From Cryoendolithus antarcticus (lineage: Eukaryota > Ascomycota > Dothideomycetes > Cladosporiales > Cladosporiaceae), in NCBI GenBank assembly GCA_002077065.1, contig NAJO01000030.1:372001-436000 (forward strand): a stretch of DNA of 64,000 nucleotides, read 5' to 3'. Below the pieces are notes generated by a model. The model made no database searches. It had not been told where the DNA came from and saw nothing but the letters and a program-made list of their open reading frames with translations. This document shows positions 43,608 through 54,250 of this stretch, one piece after another. Positions within the stretch are counted from its first letter, which is position 1; each line of letters begins with the position of its first letter. The position numbers and the translations under genes are program-made.

Positions 43608-44547
43608 TCACTCATCCGTCAACTTATCCAACAAATGTATACTCAGTATCATCACCAGCAACCCAATCGTCACCACAACCAGCAGCCCAAACCCAAACCA
43701 CCCCAGTACCATCGCGCTCGTGCCCACGCCACTCCTCACACTCCCGTTCCCGAAGTCCTGCGCTATTTGCGCCGCTGCCACGGACGCCGTGTGCTGCCAG
43801 AGCACAGACACGAGAACGAAGATTGAGGCGATGAAGATTAGGGCCAAGGCGACTTGAGATACGGGCCGCGAGGGGAAGGGCTTGATGTCGATGTCGGAGC
43901 CGGTGCGGGCGTCGTGTTCTTCGTGCCAGCCGGGGAAGGTGGCGAGGAGGAGGAAGGTGACGAAGGCGAGGACTATGGCGACGATGCTGCGTTTGGAAGT
44001 CAGTAACGTTGCGGAAAAGCTAGATGGGAGCAGGGGGGAAGGGGGTGTACGTACAGGAGGTAAGGAAACACCACCGCGTCCTTGAACGTCGTAGCCACCC
44101 AGACTAGATTCAGTGGGTCTTGATCGATGCTCACTTGCTCCGCCAGCGCTGTGGCGTTATTGGAGCAGAGAAAGGCGCCATCTGTGTTCACGCAGAGGCC
44201 GAAGTATCCGACTCGTACTTCTAGCTGTGCCTGTCCGACAATATTTGCTATCGCTGCCGTGACGCCCGGGTCGACTTGCGTGGGGTCGTAGGTAGGCGTG
44301 TATTGGTCGTAGTAGAAGTTTATGAGGAAGATGCCGGGGATGAGAGGGGAGGAGGATGAGCAGCCTGCTAGTAGGAGTGCTGGTTTTGGATCTGTCAGCG
44401 TATGATTTTTCTTTTTAGGTCTGCCCAGAGCGGTCAATCCTTACACAGTAATATTATCGCCACAGCGATCAATATCATCAACACATGATGGTATCCCAAG
44501 AACGGTATGAGGCGCTGAATCCCCACCGCGAACCGCACGTTCGGCAT
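43608..44547 (-). CDS. fig1: FIG1-family membrane protein (low-affinity calcium uptake / mating fusion)
   Basis: FIG1 proteins are claudin-like four-helix membrane proteins needed for low-affinity calcium influx and cell fusion during mating. The exons are 44445-44547, 44055-44379 and 43608-43986, giving 268 aa. The start MPNVRFAVGIQRLIPFLGYH leads into helix 1 (VLMILIAVAIILLSLLLAGC). The extracellular loop contains GIFLINFYYD, then VRVGYFGLCVNT and FLCSNN, with the two conserved Cys. Helix 2 is FPYLLIVAIVLAFVTFLLLA, helix 3 LALIFIASIFVLVSVLW and helix 4 LGWFGFGLLVVVTIGLLVMI. Introns are 65 and 68 nt. The spliced junctions (LLSLLLAGCSSSS; YLLIVAIVLAF) keep both helices intact, which supports the model. 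Confidence 0.85.
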
Positions 44548-45235
44548 GGCGGAGGTAGAGAAGGTCTACCGACTGTCTGGTATGCGGTCTTCGTTCTCAC
44601 ACGTGGCCGTGAGAGGGTGTAGTGCTGTTCCTCCCGCCCGGTTGGGCTGGGAGAAGGAGAGGGTGAGGAATGCGGCGACTTGCGTGCGTCGAGCTCGAGG
44701 GGAGGTATGTAGAGTAGTGATTTTTCGGTTGGAATGCGGCTTTCGTTCGTCTCTGCAGCAACCAGAATGTCAAAGTCCTTTCTCAGTCGTGCAGTACAGC
44801 AGTATGTGCAAAGATAGTAGATGCTGGGTGTGTGGAGTGGAGGAGTATAACTTAGCTGAGTATTCTCAAAGTGGTCTCGTTCGGCAGTCCCGTCAATTGT
44901 GCATGCGTTGAAATCATCGAGGTTGGTCGTCCAGCCACCAGCCATGGGATTTTCAGGGCGTTGCTCGGCGACCGGAAGTTTGTCAACACACGCTAGTGCG
45001 AGATTGGAAGGGTTACGTCAGAATTTCTCAGCCTTGCTGGGTGCGGGCCGCTTGAGCCGTGTGGAGAGAGTTTCAGAATGCTGGATGTCTTGATGTTATT
45101 GAAACCCCAAGAACAAGAGTATGGTGGAAAGCCGTGTAACAATTACTGCTAAGCATAATGGTATCTCGGAAACGCTGCAAATAGCATGCTTGTCACAGGG
45201 CACCCGTCACCTGCCACGCAATCGTCCATCTGATC
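44548..45235. other. Intergenic region CBS-PB1 - FIG1
   Basis: 688 bp between tandem minus-strand genes. Overlapping short ORFs show no family resemblance. It includes a candidate alternative 3' exon of the CBS-PB1 gene starting at 45174. Confidence 0.3.
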
Positions 45236-47363
45236 TTACCGGCTACTGCTGCTCGCCCTCCCAATCGCAAAGGTAATGATGATAACCCCAGCCAACACCG
45301 CAATCGCGCCCGGCAGCAGCATCTCATTCGGCACTCCCTGGATGACTTGTGGTACCTGTTCCTTTGCACCAGCACTGCTCTTCCTCTCCTTCCGCCTCGC
45401 ACTCGCACTCTCCGCCTCCTCATCAGTGTCCCTCCTTCGCCTGACCTGACTCTCCGAAGGTGTGGGAGGGACAAGCGCCGGCTGCGGCTCAAGAGTAGCA
45501 CTCAGAGCAGGCTTCTCGCGATCGTGCACGAAAAGATCGACTTTGTCTTTCCTCGCTTGGCGTGCCAAGTTGATGGCTTCGATGAGGTCGTGGTCAGAGG
45601 TAATGCTGACTGTGTCGCCTTCGTTGTCGAGGTAGGAGAGTGCGAAACCAGTGTGAGCCAGTTTGCCTTCGTCGAACGTCGGCGCGCCGCCGATGGACTC
45701 AGCTTCACCTCCTAGCTTCTCGGAAACAACGCCGATCAGCTCTGCCAACCCAGCAGAAGCAGTGACTTGTAACCTGTGCACTCTTCCAGACGGCGCCTTG
45801 AACTTGAAGGTGAATGGCAGGTCTTCCACTGCGCCGCCAAAAGCTGAGCGCTCGGGTGAGTCTGCGGCGCCGTTATGCGACGCAGAGTCATTGGGCAAGA
45901 CGCTATCTAGCCGGTCCATGCCTGGGCGCTGGTGGTCTGGCGACATGAGAGATCGTGCATCGGGAGTCTGCGGCATGTGGCTGCCAGTGCCGTTCTCACC
46001 GGACATCATCGATTCGGTTTCGGCGTCCATGGACATCCAGAATTTATTCCAAGCTGGGCCTTCGGAGTCGCCGGTGGACATGCTGTTGATCTGGAAGAAG
46101 CGTCAGTGGTGGAATGAGAAGAACAAGTAGGAGGGAAGAGACCTACCTGGTCAAGAGTAGCGTAGGTCAGTTTCAGCACATCTACCATGCCGACAATCTC
46201 ATCGCTTTCTTTGTTCATGACCGGAAGATTCAGGTAGTGTCCATCGTGCATCTTCCGCAGCGCCTGCTGTATACTCATGTCCAGTGGTGCGAAGTCGGGG
46301 TGAGGTGTCATTACGCGTATCACACTGCAAGTTGATGGATCCAAACCAGCAGCGATAACCCGTAACACCACATCCTTCGATGTGAAGATACCTGTGATCT
46401 GTCCCTGATCCTGCACAAGCACAGCCGTTGTGTGATTCTCCTTCATCAGCTGCGCCGCCTCCCTCACACTCGTCCTGACGGACACTGTCGTCGGCGGTAG
46501 GCCATTGAGCACACTCTCTAGCGTAGGCCCAGACATTCGCTGCCGCACAGCCTCGACATACTGGATGACCTGCTGCGGCTGACTTGAGCCAAGCTCCGCC
46601 TGCACACCCTCAAGCGCATCGTACAGCTTCTTCGAGGAGCTATACGCCCGCTCCAGCTTCTCCATGGCATCGTAGAAGCACTTCGTGATGTCTAGAATAC
46701 CCGAGATGTCGTGATTCTCGTCCATCACCGGCAAATGCCTGAATCCCTTCCTTACCATCAAGTCCAACGCATCGGTCGCGCTCGTGTCTGTCTTCGCGCA
46801 GAGAGGGTTCTTGGTCATGATCTCCGCGATCGTGACATTGTTCGCTTTCAACCCTGCGCCTACAACTCGGAAGGCAAGATCCTTGGCTGTGAAGATGCCA
46901 GCGATGCGTTCGTCGTCGTCTGTGACAAGAACACAGTCTTCCCTCTTCGCAGCCATGAGCTGGGCGGCTTCGGTGACTGAGGTGTTGGGCTTGATCTGTA
47001 GGGCTTGGTTGGGGCGGAGGGCCATGACTGTGCCGGGCGGTGCTTTCCGGGTTTGTCGTGCGCGGCCAGCGGCACCACGCTTCTTGTTGAGGTCCTTCTC
47101 GAGCTTGACGCGGATGGCCTGGAGGGAAGATTGTGTTAGTCATTACTACTGACCGATCCTGTTCAGTAGGAGGAGTCTCCTGAGCTTACCTCATCGCGCC
47201 TCGATTGCTTCGCTCTACTAGCACTGTAGCTTGTACTCGCTTCGCTGACCGTAGACTCCAGCTTTGGTCTCGGGACGGGGATGTTTGAAGGACTGTCGGA
47301 GAAGGCCTGCTGAGGAGCTGGTCGACTCTTCGGAGTACCTCTGAAAGTACCCGTGGATGACAT
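45236..47363 (-). CDS. Tail-anchored CBS-domain / PB1-domain protein
   Basis: The exons are 47190-47363, 46147-47118 and 45236-46090 (introns of 71 and 56 nt), giving 666 aa. A basic, Ser-rich leader is followed by two CBS pairs: residues about 95-215 (ALQIKPNTSVTEAAQLMAAK; GIFTAKDLAFRVVGAG; RKGFRHLPVMDENHDISGI) and about 265-380 (TTVSVRTSVREAAQLMKENH; GIFTSKDVVLRVIAAGLDPS; NLPVMNKESDEIVGMVDVLK). CBS pairs commonly bind adenine nucleotides. A PB1 domain lies at about 475-565 (FTFKFKAPSGRVHRL; LSYLDNEGDTVSITSDHDL). The C-terminus is a single hydrophobic helix (LLPGAIAVLAGVIIITFAIG) with a short basic tail, so the protein is probably anchored on the cytosolic face of a membrane. Its role is not established as far as I know. 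Confidence 0.88.
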
Positions 47364-47681
47364 GATGGGCTCGTTGATCCTGTGAATATATCCGTACGCT
47401 CAATGATGCCGTGCGGTCAATGTACAGCAACGAGAGCCAGGAGTTCTTGAGATACGCCGCGGCAGTCGCGTTCTGTCAACAGTCTGGCTTGCTTTGGCCT
47501 AGCGTCGGCACTGGCCGACACGGAGAGAAGTCTTGGCACGACACCCCACCCACGCCGATTTCGAAGCAGCGCAGTAAGACGCTAGTGAAGACCACCGCTC
47601 TCGTTACCGACCTTCAATCCACCACGAACCATCTTCAGCAAGTCCATCGAGACCTGCTGAACCCGATCCACAACCGCAAAT
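47364..47681. promoter_or_regulatory. Divergent promoter CBS-PB1 / eS26
   Basis: 318 bp between divergent start codons. It should include a strong ribosomal-protein promoter. No motif was identified with confidence. Confidence 0.35.
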
Positions 47682-48276
47682 ATGGTCAAGAAGCGCGCGT
47701 CCAAGTACGTGGCCCTGGGGGAGAGAAAGAGACACGATACAGGGCAGGGAGACTAACAAACTGCTACAGCGGACGCAACAAGAACGGTCGCGGTCACGTC
47801 AACCCCATCAGATGCTCCAACTGCTCGCGATGCACGCCCAAGGACAAGGCAATCAAGAGATTTACCATCCGCAACATGGTCGAGTCGGCTGCTATTCGTA
47901 CGTGTAGCCTTCATTCGCGGAGATGAGCAGGAAAGAATAGACAGCAGGGATTAACAACAGCGGTGCAGGTGATATCTCCGATGCCTCTGTCTTCGCCGAG
48001 TACGCTGTACCCAAGATGTACCTCAAGCTGCAATACTGCGTGTCCTGCGCCATCCACGGCAAGATCGTTCGGTCGGTGGCTCTTCATTCCATGATCAGAG
48101 ACGGCAGCGGTGTACTAACAACAGACAGTGTCCGATCTCGCGAAGGCCGCCGCAACCGTGCTCCTCCCCCACGTGTGCGTTACAACAAGGATGGCAAGAA
48201 AGTGAACCCTCTGCAGGCTGCTAAGGGTGTTGGTGGGACTGCCGGGACTGGTGCGCTGGCTGCTGGAGCTGCATAG
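47682..48276 (+). CDS. rps26: Cytosolic ribosomal protein eS26
   Basis: eS26 is a 40S protein at the mRNA exit channel that contacts pre-rRNA 3' ends. The exons are 47682-47704, 47770-47897, 47969-48071 and 48129-48276, giving 133 aa. The product starts [20 protein letters not shown]. The four zinc-binding Cys are present: [11 protein letters not shown] supplies the first CxxC (plus one extra Cys), and [13 protein letters not shown] the second. The third intron has a weaker GTCGGT donor, but the junction [14 protein letters not shown] is exactly the conserved one. The Gly/Ala-rich C-terminus (after [11 protein letters not shown]) is longer than in yeast. Four exons with the first of only 23 nt is typical for fungal ribosomal protein genes. 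Confidence 0.95.
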
Positions 48277-49076
48277 AAAAGTCGAACGAAACATTTCGAG
48301 GCAGCAACACGAATGCTGGGGCAGGAGTTGAGTTGCTGGGCAAGGGACGAGGACCGGAGGGCTCATTTGCTGTGCCATGGACACCAGCGTGAGTCAAAGT
48401 TCTCTCCTACCGGTCGATCAAGAGCCACGTAGGCAGGACACCATTGAAAACATCATTGCAAGCAGACCGTCGGTGAGATCAGTGCTCGCGTGAAAGCAGT
48501 AAGACTTCTACTACGCTGTCCAAACATCTTCACGCTTACAGCATTTGGACCTTGGAAACTAGACTCCTCACGGTTCGACAATCTCCATCGTCTCTGCGCT
48601 CCTAACTTTCTACGCAATCAGCATCAAGCCGCAGACATGCCATGCCTCAAGTCTACGAAGCTACTCCAATGCCCATCTCCTCTTAGATGGTGCTCCATGT
48701 GATGCATGTCAGTATCTTTTCGTACCACCCCGTGACCAGCGTGCCACTCATCCTGCCATCGGTGATTGAACAGCAAATTTGAAACGTCCATGTCGATCTC
48801 CGCGTTGTCATGGGATTCCTGTAGTGAATTCCAGCCGAGGAGAGGCAGCTACGTCACAGGCCACGAGCTTCCACTTTCTTTGTGCTCTCACGGGAACCAG
48901 CTTCAGCTCGTGTATAAGCAAACTCTCTACCTGCAATCAACTCACACACTTCCGATCCAGACGGGACTCCACACACAGATCGCTTATAGCACATCTCTCA
49001 AAGCTCGCGCAGTCGCGAATCACTCCACCTCACGCCAGAGCTGCATCAGCGAAACACCCCCCTCTCCACCTCCACC
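48277..49076. other. Intergenic region eS26 - 49077 gene
   Basis: About 800 bp. A TATA-like GTGTATAAGCAA lies near 48911, about 165 bp before the next ATG, and is followed by a CA/CT-rich leader. No gene was seen. Confidence 0.35.
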
Positions 49077-49980
49077 ATGGCGAACGCGCCAACCCTGATC
49101 AACCTCCCGCCTCCGCCCTCAGACCCCGTCACCCCCTCAGAAGTCCCGTAAGCATGACCTCCACCCCACCTCCCCTCCCGCGCCTCATCCTAACCCCCTC
49201 CCCAGCTCTCGCAGCGGCACCCCAAACTCAACCACAACCTCCATGTCCGAGCTCAGCACCGTAGCAATCAAAGACGGCCACCGCGGCCACCTCCCCCACC
49301 ACCACCACGACACGCGCTCCTCCGCGACCTCAGCAGGCGGCCTCCTGCACCAACTAGACGCCGAGCGCGCGGACCGCATCTCGCGTCTTGCGGGGCTGGA
49401 ACGTGTCACCACAGCAAGGAACCCGACGCCCATAGGCCAGCTGACGCCTTCGGCGCCGAATCCGGGACATAGCTATTTTGATGGGACGGGGAATCCGGCT
49501 ATGGGGAGGGAGAGGAGTACGGTTGGGTCTGCGTCGGCGACGGGGTCGGTGGGGGGACGGACGACGTGGGCGGGGAGCGATGAGGCGGGAGGAGAGGAGG
49601 GGGATAAGATGAGTGAGAGTCAGGACATGGATATTGATGGCTCCTCAGTGGGAGGGATGAGCGACGACGGCGTCGCAGGCAGCCTCGTAGCATTTGGCGA
49701 AGGGGCGCGCACGCCAGCGAGGCAGAGCGTGTATAGCAGCAGTGGAAAGGGAGGCACGCCGGTTGCGAGGGACGCGAGGATGATTGATGGGATCAGTTTT
49801 GGGGGTGAGGCGGGCAATGAGGGCGGTGGTTTGGGGAGTAGAGGCGGGGTTCAGGCGGAGGCGAAGGAGGAGGCGGAGAGACTGATACGGGAGAATATGG
49901 ATACGACGAGCAATGATCGGATGTATCCTGATGCGCAGAGCGGAGGCGGAGGACTGGGGAAATTTGGGTTCGAGAAGTAG
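49077..49980 (+). CDS. Conserved-looking fungal protein of unknown function
   Basis: The exons are 49077-49147 and 49206-49980 (58-nt intron with a CTAAC branch site), giving 281 aa. It begins MANAPTLINLPPPPSDPVTP, then SRSGTPNSTT, a His-rich patch (GHLPHHHHD), and a short helix LDAERADRISRLAGLERV that is probably the conserved core. A GSASATGSVGGRTTW block, an acidic Ser-rich stretch (SESQDMDIDGSS), and a second helix (AEAKEEAERLIRENMD) follow. The end is GGGGLGKFGFEK. I recall similar fungal hypothetical proteins but no named function. It is mostly disordered and likely phosphorylated; it has no membrane segment or signal peptide. Confidence 0.7.
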
Positions 49981-50607
49981 GCAAAGCTGTTTTGTCAGGA
50001 AGCCAGGCTGCAGAACTGGCACGACCGATCGGCTGGTCTTGGTGCGAGAAAAGCGATGTAGCTGATATGATCAAAGCTATCGCCAATGTTCATGACACCT
50101 CTCTGTCTTGACAATATTCAGGCACTCCTTCACTTCCCTCCAACCCCACACCTCGCTTCGCGCTCTCTCGTCTCGTCTCAGCCAATCATAATGTCCAGAC
50201 TACGCGCTCTGCGACCCCAGTCCCTGCAGCAGATCTAGCTTATCGCGTAGATATTCCCCTGCGCTATTCGCTGGACCTGCATACATGTGCGACTACTGCA
50301 GCGGAAGCGGCCTCGAGGCAATATTTGCGCGCGGCAGTGACTGTGACTGGGCTGTGCGATGCGGGCGGGCGTAGAGGCGAGGCAGTCTTGGGCAGGCCTA
50401 GATGGCGCTGATCGTGAGTCGTGGCTCTGGTGAAATCGAAGTGTGAGGCTGCGTGGGTGCTGCAAACCGTGGCGAGGATTGTATCACTTCGCTGTCCATT
50501 GCATTGTGTTTCGTCTTCTCTCCTCGTGCCTGGACGCGTGCTACGCGAGCTCGAGACGAGCTGCATCATTTCGGCCTGAGACTGGCTTCCTCCAGCTGCG
50601 GTAAGTC
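49981..50607. other. Intergenic region
   Basis: 627 bp between two tandem plus-strand genes. Antisense ORFs here look like shadows. No element was recognised. Confidence 0.3.
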
Positions 50608-51877
50608 ATGGCCGACACGACTGTGTCTAGCAGTATCTTGGCCATCATCGGATCGTTTGCCAGTGGCCTTGACGTCTTCAAGAAGCTGCGCGAGAAGCGG
50701 AGACACAGGAGAAGACGCGTGAAGCCTGATCAGCAGGCTGATAGCAGCGAGCTCCGGCTCTCAAGGAGTCTGAGGCAGGGTCCCGAAGACATTGGCCGAG
50801 AGTATCAGAGCTACGCTCAGAGCCTTGTGGGCGAACGAGTGGCGGCTGGTGACGGTAAGTATAGCTCGACTTGCATCGTTTGCGGTGGCGACTTTGGCTG
50901 ATTCCTGTTCAGCTATCGCGCAGAACTTGCTCGCCGAGATCCTGCTTCGTCTAAACGGTGGTCTGGTCGGCATCATCACTTCTTTCCTGGGCCGCAAAGA
51001 CCATGATAGGCTGGACTTGGACTACCGAAGCTTGACGGACTTGTCTGAGCAGTCCCGTCATCAGACCGTGGGCGTACTGCGTGGACTTTACCAGAGAATG
51101 CTTTCCAGGCGGAGTCCACGATTGACGCTGACAGATGGCACCCGCCTGGCAAATGACCGGCCAAAGAAAGATGATGTCGATGCTCGCAAGCATGCGAAGA
51201 TCCGTGGGCCGACATTGGCTCGCGTGGTGGTCCAGGACTCGAAGCGTCCAGCACAGCTGGCTATTGTGAGGCCGACCGAGGGGAGAAGGAAGTCCGACTC
51301 GAGGCAACACTCGAAGTCTCGCTCGACAAGCGACCTGGGAAGCGCATTATCTCGAGCGACTACAGCGGTGGCGACAGACTCACAACTATCACTTTTGCCA
51401 CCGATGCCATCGCCAGCGGCTCTGGATCATGGCCAGAAGCCACGACATCGACGGGCTGCGACAACGCCAACTCCTATCAAGCCATCGCAATATCGAGGTC
51501 ACCCTCCTGACTTACCTCTCCATCAGCCCACCGATGCTCTCCGGCCATCGAAGTCCACATCAAGACTCCCCCGAGCTCCACTCTCGCCACCAGCTCTTCC
51601 TGAAGTGCGTCCACGGCCTTCGCATACTCAGGCGCATCCCGACCCATACCGCCGCCGCAAAGAGACACCCACCTTCTACTCTTCGAACTCAGGCTCTACA
51701 AAGCTCGGCGAGATTCCGATGCACAAGTGGCCAGTGCCGTATGACTGGGATGCGATGTCTCTGATGAACAAGGAGGCTATGGCGAGTGGGTGGCCGCAAG
51801 TTGATGATGGCGGAGGAAGGAAGAAGAAGGGTGGGTTTCTGGGGATGTTCAGGCGGAGGGAGACGGTAGCGTTGTGA
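50608..51877 (+). CDS. Fungal protein of unknown function with STAND-like N-terminal helices
   Basis: The exons are 50608-50854 and 50913-51877 (58-nt intron), giving 403 aa. The start MADTTVSSSILAIIGSFASG resembles the amphipathic N-terminal helix seen on many fungal NLR-like (STAND) proteins and on related stand-alone proteins. It is followed by basic FKKLREKRRHRRRR. Residues 80-150 look helical (AIAQNLLAEILLRLNGGLVG; LDLDYRSLTDLSEQSRHQTV). The rest is Arg/Ser/Pro-rich and disordered. The C-terminus has a conserved-looking patch (MHKWPVPYDWDAMSLMNKEA) and ends GGFLGMFRRRETVAL. No nucleotide-binding domain follows, so an NLR assignment is not justified. Confidence 0.65.
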
Positions 51878-52320
51878 GAAGCATTTCCGGTAGGGCGAGC
51901 CAGATTGGTGACGACTGATGACTGCGATGAATGGACGATGGGGGATGGGAGTGAGTAGCATCGATATAGTGTATACATTTTGTGCTAACGCCTGTGTCGA
52001 TCGTTGTCGTATCACCTCGAGCGTCCCTCATGAGACGGCGAGCGCACTGTGATGCTAACGTATTGTGCGCCTGATTCGCATCAGCAAGCAGGTGCGCCTC
52101 CGAGAGAAGGTGGCATAGCAGCGACTGCCACAAGCAAACATATCGGTCGCAATGTTGGTTTCTTCTCATCATGCTCTTTTCACACTGACACTGCTCATGT
52201 AGCACGGCATATGAGCACTGTCAGCGATGTAAAAACCATGGAATGACACATGTGAGGTAGCATGAAGTTGTGAGCGCGGTAACAAGTCGAGGGCGGGATA
52301 GGCGACTGCAAAGTAGTACA
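51878..52320. other. 3' flank leading into the repeat cluster
   Basis: No gene was seen. It holds the 3' UTR of the preceding gene and then single-copy sequence up to the first GCGA-rich repeats. Confidence 0.3.
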
Positions 52321-52399
52321 ACGACGGGAGCTCAAGATGTCGAGATAACGTGGCGATGTGGCTCTTGCGATGGGAGTCCGAGTGATAGTTGTGGCAGAT

Positions 52400-52720
52400 G
52401 ACAACAAGGTAAGGTGACGACAAGGACGAGATGCGGCGGCAGCGAGCAAGGCGAAGATAAGGTAATGTGAGGGCAAAGGAAGCAGCAATGAGGCAAGGCG
52501 ACAGCAAGTGACGGCAAGGTAAGGCGACGACAAGGTGAAGCGACAAGCAGCAGTCGAGACGCTGCGACTGCAGGGTTAGCCGACGGTGAGGTGTTCTGTG
52601 GCACAGGTGATGTAACGATGAGGTGATGCGACGAGGAAATGATGCGACGAGAAGGTGGTGCGACGAGCAGTTGATGCGACAAAGACAGGGAGGACGATGA
52701 TGGAAGGAATGGCGAGGACG
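52400..52720. repeat. Degenerate short tandem repeats of the GCGACNACAAGGTAAGG type
   Basis: Variants of GACGACAAGGTRARGCGACRA recur irregularly (for example at about 52415, 52510 and 52525), and then GATGCGACGAGNAAATGATGCGACGAG near 52620-52680. Unit length is variable (about 12-20 nt). The long minus-strand ORF across this stretch (52169-52975) is a by-product of base composition. Confidence 0.6.
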
Positions 52721-52942
52721 TGAAAGCGGAGGCGACAGGAGGGGGAGGCGACAATGAGTAGGAGAGGCGACGATGACGAAAGGCGGCGGTGAGGGAGACA
52801 GCCGAAGGAGAGGAGGTGTGACGATGAGAGCGGAGCGGACAAGAGGAAGTGTGGATGGGTGCCCTCCGCCGCCCTGCCCGAAGGCAGAGCGAGCGATAGG
52901 CATCCCTGACTCCCTGCTGCCAACGAGCTCCGCTGCCCTTTC

Positions 52943-53495
52943 GGGACTTATGTTTCGCCGTCGGCGGCAGGTCAACCCTCAGCTCGCATGCCCGTGGGTC
53001 TTACTGTCCGCTGAAGGTGAGTCAAGAACCCTCCTCACTAGCCGTCGACGCCGATGCCATCGGTCTTACTCATTGCCGACAGCGAAGCGAGGAGGCCTGG
53101 GGTGCACCAGACGCGCTCACGGCTCCGCAGAGGCTTACGTTTGCCGTCCGACGCACCTCCCAGGACCAAACATCCCCCCACCCACCAACGAGCGCTGCGG
53201 CCAGTGGACTTATGCGTTGCCGTCAGCGAGCAGAGTGTAAGCCCTCGATCTGTCAGGAACGCGCGGCAGCCAAGTGGTCTTACGCTTTGCTTTCTGATGT
53301 CGAGGGCGCGGGACCCTCCACCAGCCCAGAAGCTTGCAGCCCGGAGGTCTTACGCTTGCCGCCAGGAGGCAGAGGGTGCCCTCAGCTGACCGAGGAGCGC
53401 ACCTACCAGTGGATTTACGGTTGACTCCAAGGCACCGAGGGCGAACCCCCGGCTAATACAAACGAACGGAGTAGCCTTACGGACTAACACTTTGC
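52943..53495. repeat. About 70-bp degenerate tandem repeat, roughly nine units
   Basis: A core resembling TGGTCTTACGCTTTGCCGTC recurs at 52943, 52996, 53061, 53131, 53205, 53275, 53345, 53410 and 53472, so spacing is 53-74 bp and mostly 65-74. Weaker blocks with ACCCTC and a GCGGCAGCCAG-like end recur in the same order between cores. Units have diverged strongly, which suggests an old array. The frame shifts between units, so it is not a repeated protein domain. The unit does not resemble a tRNA or any element I know. Confidence 0.7.
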
Positions 53496-53539
53496 CGTTC
53501 GTGCGCCAGGGGGAAAGAAAGGAAGGACAAAAGCAAAAG

Positions 53540-53695
53540 TGAACGCGAACGCAAAGGGAAAAGGGGAGGCACACGCGAACGCGAACGCATGAAGGAAAGC
53601 AAAAAAGGAAGTTTAAAGCACACGCGAACGCGAACGTGAGAAGGGAAGCAAAAAAGGAAGGCAAAAGCATACGCGAACGCGAACGCAACATGAAA
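53540..53695. repeat. About 50-bp tandem repeat with GCGAACGCGAACG core
   Basis: The core GCGAACGCGAACG occurs at about 53577, 53625 and 53674, with a shorter copy (GAACGCGAACG) near 53544. Spacers are A/G-rich, such as GAAGGAAAGCAAAAAAGGAAG. Spacing is about 49 bp. Confidence 0.75.
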
Positions 53696-54020
53696 TGCAA
53701 AAGAGAAAGGAAATGAAAGGAAGGGAAGGGAAGGGGAGGTGAGGGAAGGTGAGGGAAGGTGAGGTGAGGTGAGGTAGGGTGATGACAGTGAGGTATGGTG
53801 GAGAGGATGGAGAGGGGTAAGGGCAGAGAGTTGAGTAAGGGAAGAGGGATGAGGGCAGTGAGGTGAAGGAGTGTGAAGGAAGAGATGGGTAGTCATGACA
53901 GACAAGGCAGCCTTGGCGAAAGCCTGAGGCGCTCAGAAGAATTAGGCAGGAAGGTGAAGGAAACTGAGATATGAGGAAGAAATGTGAGAGAAGGAAGGAG
54001 GGAGGAAGAAGAGAAAGTAG
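53696..54020. repeat. Purine-rich tract with GGTGA/GGGAA pentamer repeats
   Basis: The plus strand is almost free of C for over 200 nt. Runs such as GGAAGGGAAGGGAAGGGGAGG and GGTGAGGTGAGGTGAGG dominate to about 53780, with looser GA-rich sequence to about 54020. Mirror-symmetric homopurine tracts of this kind can form triplex DNA. Confidence 0.75.
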
Positions 54021-54250
54021 AGAGTTTATAAACCCACGGTGGGGCAGCGATTGATCGCGTAATTGACGCTAGCTACTTACAAGTCGACAGCTGACAGCAC
54101 GAGCGGGAGTTATAGGGCGTAGCTTTGGCATGTGCTGTGGGTGAGCGCAGTTCGGTTGGCTGTGGAGAGGGCGCGGAGGTCTTGTCTTGCGGTACTGCGC
54201 CCGACTTCCGGGCGGCGGTGACCATCGATGCTCCACTGATGAGATGATAG

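Noticed and set aside
52169..52975. 268-codon minus-strand ORF in the repeat cluster
   Set aside because: His/Ser/Leu-rich low-complexity peptide produced by short GCGA repeats; no conserved motif.
53540..53695. Regularly spaced repeats resembling a CRISPR array
   Set aside because: Only three or four copies, spacers are similar to each other and A/G-rich, and the genome is eukaryotic.
53477..53905. Minus-strand ORF with FAFAYAFAFLF and RVRVC repeats
   Set aside because: The peptide simply reads the GCGAACGCGAACG and purine repeats; no evidence of a gene.
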